A stretch of DNA of 36,253 nt from Acidovorax sp. Leaf191 (GCF_001424425.1 NZ_LMPT01000009.1:44715-80967); one strand, 5' to 3'; counted from the first letter of the stretch, positions 16,509 to 24,834 are shown. Translations and numbers: made by a program. The notes: generated by a model from the sequence alone, not told the origin.

Positions 16509-17255
16509 TTGCTGTCGTCGATTCAACATACGCCCCCGTCCCTGTCGCCGGATGCCGCCTTCGCGCATCTTCCGGATCTGAGTGCCCACATCCTGCTGCC
16601 CAACGACTTTGCGGCGTGGAGCGCACTGCGCGACCGGGTGATCGCCGACCTGCCCAACCCTGACTTCTACGTGCGCGAGGACGACGAGCAGCTGTTCTTC
16701 GAGGCCCACACGCAGCCCCTGGGCGAGACCATCGGGGTGTTTGCCCACGGCGCGCTGGTCGCCTATGCGATGGTGGGCTTCCCCGACGCGGATTCGCCTG
16801 ACAACCTGGGGGCCGTGATCGGCCTCGAACCCGCCCTGCATGGCAAGGTCACCCATCTGTCGAGCTGCATGGTGCTGCCCGAATGGCGCGGCCGCAGGCT
16901 GCAGCGCACGCTGCTGGCCGCGCGGCTGGCGCTGGCCCATGCGCGCGGCCGCCCGCTGTGCATGGCGATGGTGTCGCTGCTCAATCACAGCAGCCGCCAC
17001 AACCTGCTGCGCCAGGGCTTGCACATCGCCTGGACGGGCGTCATCGACGGGCTTGAGCGCCATGTGGCGATGATCGACCTGCAGCACGGCCTGCATTTCG
17101 ACATGGGCGACGAGAAGCTCTTGCAAAGCGATGATTTCGGCGCCTTGCAGGCGGCCTGCGCGGCCGGCTACACCGGCATCGGCGAAGTGCGCGACGACGC
17201 GGGCGTGCGGCTGCGGTACGTGCGGCACCTGCATCACGACCGCGCTCCCTGGTAG
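16509..17255 (+). CDS. GNAT-family acetyltransferase
   Basis: About 248 residues. GNAT motif A is visible as CMVLPEWRGRRLQRTLL, with the acetyl-CoA pyrophosphate loop (WRGRRLQ, a Q/RxxGxG/A variant), followed by motif B with LLNHSSRHNLLRQGL. The protein is soluble and probably cytoplasmic. No ATG is available near the start; TTG 16509 lies 8 nt after GGAG (16497-16500) and is my choice, with TTG 16431 as a longer alternative. It is the only plus-strand gene among the regulatory genes and its 3' end overlaps the phosphatase gene by 22 bp in convergent orientation. Substrate unknown. Confidence 0.75.
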   Translation: MLSSIQHTPPSLSPDAAFAHLPDLSAHILLPNDFAAWSALRDRVIADLPNPDFYVREDDEQLFFEAHTQPLGETIGVFAHGALVAYAMVGFPDADSPDNLGAVIGLEPALHGKVTHLSSCMVLPEWRGRRLQRTLLAARLALAHARGRPLCMAMVSLLNHSSRHNLLRQGLHIAWTGVIDGLERHVAMIDLQHGLHFDMGDEKLLQSDDFGALQAACAAGYTGIGEVRDDAGVRLRYVRHLHHDRAPW

Positions 17256-19318
17256 GTGATGGCCACCACGGTGATGTCGTCGGCCTGCGCGGCCCCGGCC
17301 TCGAACGCGCGCACCGCCTGAACCACGCGCTGCGGCACGCCGGCCGCATGGCCCTTGTGCACCGGGTCGGCGCCCACGGCCTCCATGGCATCGAGCAGCG
17401 CCTGGTCGCCGAACAGGACGCCCTCGGCGTTGTTGGCCTCGGTCACGCCGTCGGTGTAGAGCAGCAGGGTCTCGCCCGGCGACAGCATGACCTCGCCTTC
17501 GTTGTATTCCTGTCCTTCGAGCACGGCCAGCGCCATGTTGGAGCCGCGCTCGAAGAAGGTCGCCTTGCCCTCCCGCAGCCGGATGGGCGGGTTGTGGCCG
17601 GCGTTCACGTAGGTCAGCCGCCCGCTGCGCAGGTGCAGCACGCCGTAGAACACGGTGACGAACATCATCTGGTCGTTCTCGGCGCACAGCTGGTCGTTCA
17701 GCGCGGCGATGGTCGCGCCCGGAAAGCGCAGGAACAGCGCGTTGCTCTTGAGCAGCGTGCGCGAGATCGCCATGAAGAACGCGGCCGGAACGCCCTTGCC
17801 CGAAACGTCGGCGACCACGATGGCCAGGTGCTCGTCGTCGATGGGGAAGTAGTCGTAGAAGTCGCCACCGACCTCCTTGGCAGGGATCATGGTGGCGGCG
17901 ATCTCGATCTCGCCCACGTCGGGGGCCGAGCGCGGCAGGATCGACAGCTGCATCTGGCGCGCGATCTCGAGCTCCTGCTGCAGGCTGGCGAGCATGGCCT
18001 GTGTCTGCACCGCGGCCTGCAGCTCGCGCAGCAGCTTGAGCAGGCGGCTTTGCTGGGTGCTCACCAGGCCCGACATGCGCCCGAGGATCCCGGCGAGTTC
18101 GGCCAGCTGGTTGGTGCCGCTTTGCACGGTCTCGGCAACGGGCACCGGGATCTCGGCGCGCGTGGCCAGCGACGCCAGGATCTCCTCGCGGGACGCCGGG
18201 TCCAGGCTCTCGGCCAGCGAGCGCAGCTGGTCGCGGATCAGGCGCTCCTGCTGGTGGCGGATGCGGATGCGCTCCTGCCGCAGGGTTTCCAGGTTGAGCA
18301 GTTCCGAGCGGATGGCCACCACGCCGCGGGCGATGGCGCCAGACTCGTCCTCGGCCTCCTCCTCGCCGTCGTCCAGCGACGCGTCGGTGGCGCCGCTGGC
18401 CAGCGCCTTGAGCACGCCCACGGACCGCGTCAGCGGCTCCATCGCGTGCTGCATGTAGGCGGCCAGGCCCATCACCACCAGGGCCGCGAAAAGCAGTGCG
18501 CCGCCGGCTGCCGCCCAGTTGAAGAACTTGTCGGACCGGTACTGCGCGGTGACGTCCTGCACCCACACCAGCGCGCCCACCACGCGTTTGTCGGGGTTCA
18601 CCACCGGCTGACTGACCAGCTGAAGGGCGCCCTGGCTGCTGGCCGAGGTGCTGGACAGCGGCAGGATCAGCGCCTGCGAAGAGCGCACGGGCACCACCGC
18701 GCCGGTGGCCGCCAGGTTGCCCGGCTGGGTGCCCAGCGTTTCCTTGCCGCGCATGTTCACGATGAAGATGTCGCCGCCCAGATAGGCTGCCAGTTCGGGC
18801 AGGCGCTGCGCCACGTCCTGCCCGATGGCCAGCGCGCCGCCGTCGAAGCCGCGCACCAGCACCCAGTCGTACTGGCGCGGGGCCACCTGGCTCAGGCCGC
18901 GCACGCCCGAGGGCGATTCCAGCGCCGCCTTCACCCAGCCGGATTCGGCCAGCGGCTGCGGGTCGAACCCGGGCTCGGTGGTGGAGATGAGCGCGCCGCC
19001 AGGCCCCAGGATGTCGATGCGCAGGCCTGGCGCCTGGCGCACGGCATGGGCCAGCAGGGTGTCGATGCGCTGCTGCGCACCCGGTGCCTGCAGGTTGCGG
19101 AACGACGGGTCTTCCAGCAGCTTGCGCGCGAGCGCGTCCTGGCGGTCCAGGCTCTCGTTCTGGAGCTTGTCCCAGGCGATCCGCTGGCCCTGCAAAAGAG
19201 CCTCGTTGTAACGCTGCGCCCAGCGCTGCTCGCCGAGCCAGCCCATCATGCCCAGGGCGGTCACCAGCAGTGCCATCGCCAACAGCAGGATGAACATGAT
19301 GCGCCGCTTAAGCTGCAT
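17234..19318 (-). CDS. SpoIIE-type PP2C phosphatase with periplasmic sensor and HAMP (BtrU-like)
   Basis: A 694-residue membrane-bound serine phosphatase. TM1 is about 7-27, a periplasmic sensor spans 28-266, TM2 is about 269-288, then a HAMP-like region with an unusual acidic stretch (317-326), a coiled coil (340-455, containing the LQQELEIARQMQ linker typical of RsbU proteins) and the catalytic domain 470-694. Metal ligands are Asp486 (GGDFYDYF), Asp504 (VADVSGKG), Asp623 (YTDGVTEA) and Asp681 (DDITVV), all present. It should dephosphorylate the STAS protein at 6384-6716 and so release the sigma factor. In Bordetella BtrU does this for the T3SS. Its start overlaps the upstream 655-aa gene by 11 bp, so it is the third gene of an operon whose products are all sensors. 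RBS AAAGGA. Confidence 0.93.
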   Translation of the reverse strand: MQLKRRIMFILLLAMALLVTALGMMGWLGEQRWAQRYNEALLQGQRIAWDKLQNESLDRQDALARKLLEDPSFRNLQAPGAQQRIDTLLAHAVRQAPGLRIDILGPGGALISTTEPGFDPQPLAESGWVKAALESPSGVRGLSQVAPRQYDWVLVRGFDGGALAIGQDVAQRLPELAAYLGGDIFIVNMRGKETLGTQPGNLAATGAVVPVRSSQALILPLSSTSASSQGALQLVSQPVVNPDKRVVGALVWVQDVTAQYRSDKFFNWAAAGGALLFAALVVMGLAAYMQHAMEPLTRSVGVLKALASGATDASLDDGEEEAEDESGAIARGVVAIRSELLNLETLRQERIRIRHQQERLIRDQLRSLAESLDPASREEILASLATRAEIPVPVAETVQSGTNQLAELAGILGRMSGLVSTQQSRLLKLLRELQAAVQTQAMLASLQQELEIARQMQLSILPRSAPDVGEIEIAATMIPAKEVGGDFYDYFPIDDEHLAIVVADVSGKGVPAAFFMAISRTLLKSNALFLRFPGATIAALNDQLCAENDQMMFVTVFYGVLHLRSGRLTYVNAGHNPPIRLREGKATFFERGSNMALAVLEGQEYNEGEVMLSPGETLLLYTDGVTEANNAEGVLFGDQALLDAMEAVGADPVHKGHAAGVPQRVVQAVRAFEAGAAQADDITVVAITYQGARS

Positions 19319-21275
19319 CGCTGTCCTTTCGTGTCGGCTGCCAGGGCTGCGGACGGGGTTGCGCCCACCAGCTGACCCCGACGGCCAGCGTGGCGACGAG
19401 CAAAAGGCTGGTGGTGGGCAGGCCCGCTGCCGCGATGCCGCCCGCCAGCAGTGCGCCGAGGGCCGTGCCCAGCAGCGTGGCGGACGCGGGGGTGTGGTGG
19501 GTGCGCTGGGTCGATGTCACCGCATGGCCCAGCAGGTAGGCCGTGAGCAGGGCCGCCACCGACAGGGCCGCGATCTGCCAGGCGCCGGCGCCGGGCAGCG
19601 CAAGGGCGAGGGCATTCACCAGGGCCGCCATGGCCAGCGCGGCGCCGGTGTGGCGGCGCCGTCGCAGCGGATCGAGCAGGCCCCCCAGCAGGCCGACCCC
19701 GAGCGCGCTGGCCACGGCCGCCTGCGCCAGGCCATGCGGCACGGCGGTGGCGGACATCCACCCGGCCACCATGAGCAGGCCCGATGCCGCAGCGATGCAG
19801 GCCGTCACGCTGACGGCGCGCAGCCCCGACCGGGCCGCGGCGGCTGCCTGGGCCTGGGCGCGCGCGCCGACGCGGTGGCGCCAGGGGCTGCGCGGCTCGT
19901 TCCAGCGCAACAGCAGGAAGCTGGCACACAGCAGCGGCAGCGTCAGTGCCAGCCCACCGTAGAGCCCGCCCAGCGCGGTGAACGCCACCGAGCCCAGTGC
20001 CGGGCCGAGCCAGACGGTGGCACCCACCCAGGCGCCCATCGCCGCCTTGGGCCAGCGGGGCATGGCGTGCTTGAAATCCTGGCGGCGCGGCACCTGCTCG
20101 ACCGTCATGCAGGCGGCCAGCGCCGCACCCGCGAAGCCGCCGCACCACAGCGCGACACCGGGCAGCCATTGCAGGGGGCTGTAGCCGGTCCACGCGCCCG
20201 AGGCCAGCACGAGGGCGAGCCCCGCCAGTCCGGCGCAGGCCGAGAACAGCACCGACAGCACCGGCCAGCGCCGGCCCTGCGTGACCCAGGCAGCGAGGGC
20301 GGCCGAGACGATGAACGCGGCCGGCAGCAGGGCCAGTTGGAGGGGCGGCAGGTCGGCCACCGCGTTCGATGCGGAGGTGGCCAGCGCGAGCAGCGCCACG
20401 GCGCCCAGCGTGATCAGCAGGCTGGCCCAGAAGGACTGCGCCTCGGCGGCCACGACGCGGACCTGCGTGAGGCCGTGTTCGGCAAAACGGTGGGTGCCCT
20501 GGGCCTCGGCCAGCAGCATGTCCAGGTACTCGCGCCGCTGGGCCTGGGGCTCGGTCTGGCGCAGCGACGAGATCAGCCGGCGCACGCGCGTCAGTGTTTC
20601 GTGCACGCCGCGCACGGCGTGGCCCAGTTGCTGCGCCCGCAGGTCGAACCCGCGCCGGTGCGGCAGCACCATGGACCGGTCGTAGCGCCCGCTCGCAATG
20701 GCGCGCATGGCCAGCCGCACCGCATGGTTGCGCAGCTTGACGCCCTGCGCTTCCGAGAAGCGCGCGGCCAGGAAGGCCAGCGCGGCCAGCAGCAGCACCG
20801 CCGGCAGCAGCAGGGTGGCGGCCGAGCGCGCAAACGGACCTGCGCCGGTTTCCTGCAGCGTCAGGCGGACGGTGCCGCGGGGCTCGCCGCGCACGGTGAT
20901 GGGGGCGTCCGCCACGGTGCCCGTGGCCATCTTGGTGGCGCGCTCGCGTTCCACGAACCACAGCACCTTGCCGGGCCCCTGCAGCAGGGCGATGGACTGG
21001 ATCTCGGCATGGGCGCCCAGCCGCTGGTTGAAGAGCGCTTCCACGCCCACCAGGCCCTCCAGGGGAATGCCGATGTCCAGCGCGTGGCCGATGCGCTGGC
21101 TCAGCGAGTCGGCCATGAGCTGGGCGCGCACGCGCTCGCTTTCCTGCCGCATGCCGCGCAGCTGTTCGTAGGTGTTCCAGGCCAGGGCGGCCGCGGCGGC
21201 CAGCAGCAGCGCCAGGGCGATGCAGCCCAGGCGCAGGGCGGCATTGGGACGGCGGGGCCGGCGGTGGCTGCTCAT
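19308..21275 (-). CDS. sensor/polytopic membrane protein (split paralogue of the sensor-MFS fusion, part B)
   Basis: A 655-residue protein with TM about 15-33, a periplasmic sensor (34-150), TM about 151-171, a HAMP-like and helical cytoplasmic segment (172-280), then about ten to twelve hydrophobic helices to the end. Residues 58-100 match the second sensor of the 896-aa fusion (16 identities in 43 ungapped positions), and the membrane part sits where that protein has its MFS domain, but the MFS motifs are poorly kept, so transport may be lost. The ATG 21275 overlaps the stop of the 274-aa gene (ATGA) and its end overlaps the phosphatase start by 11 bp. Coupled translation suggests a complex with both, perhaps passing a signal to the phosphatase. 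Confidence 0.75.
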   Translation of the reverse strand: MSSHRRPRRPNAALRLGCIALALLLAAAAALAWNTYEQLRGMRQESERVRAQLMADSLSQRIGHALDIGIPLEGLVGVEALFNQRLGAHAEIQSIALLQGPGKVLWFVERERATKMATGTVADAPITVRGEPRGTVRLTLQETGAGPFARSAATLLLPAVLLLAALAFLAARFSEAQGVKLRNHAVRLAMRAIASGRYDRSMVLPHRRGFDLRAQQLGHAVRGVHETLTRVRRLISSLRQTEPQAQRREYLDMLLAEAQGTHRFAEHGLTQVRVVAAEAQSFWASLLITLGAVALLALATSASNAVADLPPLQLALLPAAFIVSAALAAWVTQGRRWPVLSVLFSACAGLAGLALVLASGAWTGYSPLQWLPGVALWCGGFAGAALAACMTVEQVPRRQDFKHAMPRWPKAAMGAWVGATVWLGPALGSVAFTALGGLYGGLALTLPLLCASFLLLRWNEPRSPWRHRVGARAQAQAAAAARSGLRAVSVTACIAAASGLLMVAGWMSATAVPHGLAQAAVASALGVGLLGGLLDPLRRRRHTGAALAMAALVNALALALPGAGAWQIAALSVAALLTAYLLGHAVTSTQRTHHTPASATLLGTALGALLAGGIAAAGLPTTSLLLVATLAVGVSWWAQPRPQPWQPTRKDSDAA

Positions 21276-22096
21276 TCCAGGCGCTCGCTTTCGTCCAGCC
21301 GCGCCAGGCAGTCGTCCATGCGCGCGCGCACCGCGGCGGCCTCGGCCAGCGACTGGGCCATGCGGCCGTTGCGTTCGTAGGCCAGCCGGCGGTACTGCGG
21401 CGCCAGCGCCCAGCGCGCGGCCAGCCAGCCGATCACCACCACCAGCACGAAGATCGCCAGAGTGGTGAGCAGGATGGGGCTGAGCAGCTTGTCGCGCAGC
21501 GATCCGCCGTCCACCCACTGCAGGGCCGGCGCGGGTGCCGCGTAGCTGGTGCTGATGTGCCCCACCACTTCGCCGAAGGCGTTGTGCAGGGGCAGCCCCA
21601 TGACGGCCTCGGTGCCGATCAGCGCCGTCCAGGTGCGGTCGCCGCGGGCGCCGGCCTCGGCCGCCTGCGCGACCCGGGGGTGCAGCGGCTCGCCGATGGC
21701 GCCGCGGTCCGTGCTGAAGAGCGCGATGCCCGCCCGGTCGACCACGTCGATGGCGTGCAGCTGCCTGTCGCTGCCCAGGGCCTTTTCCAGGCGCGACGGC
21801 ATCGCGCGGTGGTCAGGGAGATCCAGGCCCAGCGCCAGGTCGCCTTCGATCGACTCCTGCAGGCCCGCCAGCGTGAGCGAGAGCCGCGCGCGCTGGATGC
21901 CTTGCTCTTCCTGGGTGCGGATGTTCAGCAGCAGGAAGGCGATCAGCACGACGCCGGCCAGCACGATCAGCAGCCACAGCCCGGCCAGTTCCCACAGCGC
22001 TGCAAAGCCAGGCCGGGGGCCCATGGCCGGGGTGGCGGGCGCGGCAGATCCGGGCTGCGGCGTGGCCTTGGCGGGTGAAAAGGCAGCTCCGCTCAT
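21272..22096 (-). CDS. membrane-anchored periplasmic sensor (split paralogue, part A)
   Basis: A 274-residue protein: Pro/Ala cytoplasmic head (1-33), TM about 34-56, periplasmic domain (57-195) of PAS/Cache-like pattern, TM about 205-224, then a short helical cytoplasmic tail ending RMDDCLARLDESERLE. Its topology and the segment around RLEKALGSDRQLHAIDVVDRAG correspond to the first sensor of the 896-aa fusion (RLQRMQSEDKALRAVFVDTDRG). It has no output domain of its own, which supports joint work with the 655-aa protein translated from the overlapping ATGA. It is the first gene of the phosphatase operon and is divergent from the anti-sigma kinase gene across about 80 bp. Confidence 0.72.
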   Translation of the reverse strand: MSGAAFSPAKATPQPGSAAPATPAMGPRPGFAALWELAGLWLLIVLAGVVLIAFLLLNIRTQEEQGIQRARLSLTLAGLQESIEGDLALGLDLPDHRAMPSRLEKALGSDRQLHAIDVVDRAGIALFSTDRGAIGEPLHPRVAQAAEAGARGDRTWTALIGTEAVMGLPLHNAFGEVVGHISTSYAAPAPALQWVDGGSLRDKLLSPILLTTLAIFVLVVVIGWLAARWALAPQYRRLAYERNGRMAQSLAEAAAVRARMDDCLARLDESERLE

Positions 22097-22179
22097 GCCA
22101 CAATGCGCCGACGCGTGTGCAGGCCGAGAGAGCGGCGGTGCGCATCGATGTCCACGGCCCTTTCGAGCGCATGCTGTCT

Positions 22180-22629
22180 ATGAACCCTCCGGCTGAACTG
22201 CATTGCACCCTGTCCGGTACCGTCGCGGAGCTCCCAGCGTTCTTCGAGCGCATGGAGGATTGGGCCATGGAGCACGGAGCTCCCCTGCCGCTGGCGTCTT
22301 CCTTCGGACTGATGCTGGACGAATTGCTCACCAACGTCGCCACCCACGGATACGGCGGTCAGGGCGGCCCGGTGACGGTGCAGCTGGTGTTCACCGCGCC
22401 CCGTACCCTGAGCGCCATCGTGCGCGACGAAGGCCCTGCTTTTGATCCCACCACGCTGGTGGCTGCCGATATCGAGGCGTCGCTCGAGGACAGGCATATC
22501 GGTGGGCTGGGTGTGCATTTCGTCAAGAAGTTGGCGGATCGTTTCGTTTACCGCCGGGACGGCGCCGTCAACGAAATCGCGGTGTCTCGCACTTGGACGC
22601 CTGGCGGCGCATCGGGCGAAGGTATGTAG
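22180..22629 (+). CDS. RsbW/BtrW-type anti-sigma factor serine kinase
   Basis: A 149-residue single HATPase_c domain. The N-box is LMLDELLTNVATHGY (Glu48, Asn52), the G1 box VRDEGPAFDP (Asp83, Gly85), and the G2 box HIGGLGVHFVKKL (108-111). Such kinases bind and inhibit a sigma factor, and phosphorylate a STAS antagonist to stay active. Partners in the window are the STAS protein (6384-6716) and the phosphatase operon, which diverges from this gene. The start is uncertain: ATG 22180 is used; ATG 22171 and GTG 22138 are in frame. No sigma factor gene is visible in the window; in Bordetella the target of BtrW is the ECF factor BtrS. Confidence 0.9.
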   Translation: MNPPAELHCTLSGTVAELPAFFERMEDWAMEHGAPLPLASSFGLMLDELLTNVATHGYGGQGGPVTVQLVFTAPRTLSAIVRDEGPAFDPTTLVAADIEASLEDRHIGGLGVHFVKKLADRFVYRRDGAVNEIAVSRTWTPGGASGEGM

Positions 22630-22749
22630 CAAAGTGTACAGGCGTATCATTGCCTGTGACCAGCGCTGTGTGCGCTGCCTGGGCCGCGTTCGCGCCCGGG
22701 TGTATCCACCTCCCCCCATCCCGCCTCTTTCGACCGCCAGCCTGCTGCC

Positions 22750-23190
22750 ATGTCCGACAGCCACGTGTCTCCTCTGATCGCTGCATTGGGCGAAGCCATC
22801 GGCATTCCGGCGCTGCGGGCCGATGCGCAGGGGTGCTGCCGGCTCCTCTTCGATGGGGACCGTGCGGTGGAGTTGCGGTGCGCCCCGGCGCAGGGGCGCT
22901 GGGTGCTGTCCTGTGCATTGCGTGGGCAGCGTGTGGACACGGCGGGCATGCAGGTGCTGATGCAGGGAAACCACATGGGAGCCGGCTTTGGCGGCGGCTG
23001 GTCGGGCGTGGATGCCCAGGGGCTGGCTGTGGTGCATTTGCCACTGGCCCTGCCCGAGGCGTCGGCCAGCGCGATGCTCAACGCCATCGAACTGCTGCTC
23101 AACCACGTGGAGCGCTGGGAGCGGCGCCTGCTGGAAGCCGTGCCCGCATCGCCAGGCTCGCGCATGGCCGAGTGGGCGCAGCGCATCTGA
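22750..23190 (+). CDS. CesT-like type III secretion chaperone (second copy)
   Basis: A 146-residue protein with the class I chaperone pattern: helix SPLIAALGEAIGIPAL, strands around CCRLLFDGDRAVELRCA and RWVLSCALRG, and a long C-terminal helix (SASAMLNAIELLLNHVERWERRL). It follows the anti-sigma kinase by 120 bp on the same strand. No effector candidate is next to it; the client may lie outside the window, or the protein may have a regulatory task. Its stop codon lies within a five-copy ATCTG repeat. Assignment is by fold pattern and setting. Confidence 0.62.
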   Translation: MSDSHVSPLIAALGEAIGIPALRADAQGCCRLLFDGDRAVELRCAPAQGRWVLSCALRGQRVDTAGMQVLMQGNHMGAGFGGGWSGVDAQGLAVVHLPLALPEASASAMLNAIELLLNHVERWERRLLEAVPASPGSRMAEWAQRI

Positions 23191-23209
23191 TCTGATCTGA
23201 TCTGATCTG
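23185..23209. repeat. ATCTG pentanucleotide tandem repeat, five copies
   Basis: Five perfect ATCTG units begin at the last sense codon of the chaperone gene. The stop (TGA 23188-23190) is in the first unit, so changes in copy number would not alter the protein. It marks the boundary between T3SS-linked and housekeeping genes. Confidence 0.95.
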
Positions 23210-23293
23210 GCGGCCACACACCGCCTGCGCAAAGGGGCCGGCGCGTTCGCTGCCGTCTGCGGCGGGCCTTGTGGCTGCTCGCCTCGCCCCTTG

Positions 23294-23842
23294 CTAACCC
23301 CCGCTACCGATGACCGGCCGGTCCGGCAGCTCATTGCCAGGCCGATGGCCCGTGGCCTGTGCGCTGCCTGCGGGGAAGTGCGCTTGCAGCAGGGCTGACA
23401 CTTCGGAAATCGCGCGGGTCAGGCCTTCCTCGTGGCGCCCTGCGCGGAACGCGTCGCCCATCGCGGCCACCATGCGCTGCCAGGTGTCGGCCGGCACGGC
23501 ACCCGCCAGGCCGCGGTCGGCCACGATTTCGATGGCGTGTTCGGCCTGCAGCAGGTAGATCAGCACGCCGTTGTTGCCTGCGGTGTCCCACACGTGCAGC
23601 TTGCCGAACTGGGCCACCGCACGCTCCCTGGCGCTGGCGCCGCGCCACAGGTACGACAGCGGCAACCCCGCCTCCACGCAGATGCGGATCTGCCCGGTGT
23701 GCAGCCGCTCGCTGGCGGTGACGCGCTCGGTGAGCCGCGCGAGCACATCGGCAGGGAAGGTCCGCTGCAGCGCGCCATCGGCCCAGCGGTGGCGGGCCAG
23801 GCGCAGGCAGCGGTGCCACAGGGTCAGAGGGTGTGCCGCCAT
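23294..23842 (-). CDS. TPM-domain protein (short, second TPM gene)
   Basis: A 182-residue protein of the TPM (YgcG-related) family, without signal peptide. Recognisable parts are the opening HRWADGALQRTFPADVLARL, a LPLSYLWRG block, FGKLHVWDTAGNNGVLIYLL and AIEIVADRGLAGAVPADTW, which match TPM strands and helices. ATG 23842 follows GGAGG by 9 nt; GTG 23848 overlaps the previous stop and is the alternative. Pairs of TPM genes after lemA are a common arrangement; roles in membrane or envelope maintenance are suspected, not shown. Confidence 0.82.
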   Translation of the reverse strand: MAAHPLTLWHRCLRLARHRWADGALQRTFPADVLARLTERVTASERLHTGQIRICVEAGLPLSYLWRGASARERAVAQFGKLHVWDTAGNNGVLIYLLQAEHAIEIVADRGLAGAVPADTWQRMVAAMGDAFRAGRHEEGLTRAISEVSALLQAHFPAGSAQATGHRPGNELPDRPVIGSGG

Positions 23843-23844
23843 GT

Positions 23845-24795
23845 TCACCAGCCTCCCGACGCGCCGCCGCCGCCAAAATTGCCGCCGCCGCCCGAGCTGA
23901 AGCCGCCGCCCCCGGAGCCGAAACCACCCCCGCCGCCACGGCTGCCGCCGCTGCCTCCCCAGTGACCCCCGCCCGCACCCCAGCCGCCGGCGCTGCCGCC
24001 CTGGATCACCGGGCCGCTGCGGCCGCCGAAGAGCCAGGTGTAGAGCAGGGCGATCAGGCCGGCGCCCCCCGCCAGCAGCAGGCTGGAGGTGATGAGAAAG
24101 GCTATGGCGCCCACCCCGCCGCCCATGAGCAGCCCGCCCATCCGCCCGCCCAGCAGGCTGCGCGCGAGCGGGCCCGCGACGATCACGCCGAAGAACAGGA
24201 AGATGGCGAGGTCCGCCCAGTCGAATCCGCTGCCGCCGCCGGTACCGCGGCTGGGAGGGTCGGACTCGCTGCCTTGCGCCGGGGCGGGCAGGGCCTCGCC
24301 AGCGATGCGTGCGCTCAGTGCGGCCACCGCGTCAGTCAGGCCGCCGGCGTAGTCGCCCTGCTGGAACTTCGGCTTCATGGTGCCGTCGATGATGCGCGCG
24401 GCGGCGATGTCGGGGATGGCGCCTTCCAATGTCTTGGCGACCTCGATGCGCATCCTGCGGTCGTTCTTGGCCACGACGACCAGCACGCCGTCGCCCACCT
24501 CGCGGCGGCCGATCTTCCACACGTTGGCGACGCGGTTGGCGTACGCGGCGATGTCTTCGGGCGCGGTGCTCGCCACCATCAGCACCACCACCTGCGCGCC
24601 GCGGGTGCGCTCCAGCGCCTGCAGCTGCGCGTCCAGCGCGGCAGCGTCGTCGGTGCTGAGCGTGCCGGTCTGGTCGATCACGGCGCGGGTCAGGGCGGGC
24701 ACGGGCTGCAGGCCCTTGTCAGCCTGCGCCCAGGCGCTCGATGTTGCTATTAAAAATATAGCTGCTAGCGCCCGACAGATGCGCGGTAGAGGCAT
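23845..24795 (-). CDS. TPM-domain membrane protein with Gly-rich tail (YgcG-like)
   Basis: A 316-residue protein. A signal peptide (about 1-24, cleavage after AWA-Q) leads to a TPM domain (about 35-170; VIDQTGTLSTDDAAALDAQL, GDGVLVVVAKNDRRMRIEV), two or three membrane helices (about 200-275) and a tail of Gly/Ser repeats ending GGGGASGGW. This matches YgcG-type proteins. The codons for the signal-peptide core ALAAIFLIA overlap a copy of the dispersed element (24744-24772). It lies between lemA (39 bp upstream) and the second TPM gene, in the same orientation, as a three-gene operon. Confidence 0.9.
   Translation of the reverse strand: MPLPRICRALAAIFLIATSSAWAQADKGLQPVPALTRAVIDQTGTLSTDDAAALDAQLQALERTRGAQVVVLMVASTAPEDIAAYANRVANVWKIGRREVGDGVLVVVAKNDRRMRIEVAKTLEGAIPDIAAARIIDGTMKPKFQQGDYAGGLTDAVAALSARIAGEALPAPAQGSESDPPSRGTGGGSGFDWADLAIFLFFGVIVAGPLARSLLGGRMGGLLMGGGVGAIAFLITSSLLLAGGAGLIALLYTWLFGGRSGPVIQGGSAGGWGAGGGHWGGSGGSRGGGGGFGSGGGGFSSGGGGNFGGGGASGGW
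24744..24772 (-). repeat. dispersed element, copy 2, inside a signal-peptide coding region
   Basis: The core ATAGCTGCTAGCGC (24758-24771 on the plus strand) continues into an AT-rich stretch TTAAAAATAT. On the gene strand it encodes the hydrophobic core of the TPM protein signal peptide. The AT-rich patch stands out from the surrounding GC-rich DNA. Confidence 0.6.
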
Positions 24796-24834
24796 TTTGG
24801 GGTCCAGGTGAGGGGCTGTGTCGGCGCGCAGGCC

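Noticed and set aside
17348..21380. Two long plus-strand open frames opposite the phosphatase and the split sensor.
   Set aside because: They mirror the coding strand codon bias and carry no domain; the minus-strand genes overlap in a tidy operon.
23840..24000. GC-rich repetitive stretch considered as a tandem repeat locus.
   Set aside because: It is simply the Gly/Ser-rich tail of the TPM protein, normal for the YgcG family.
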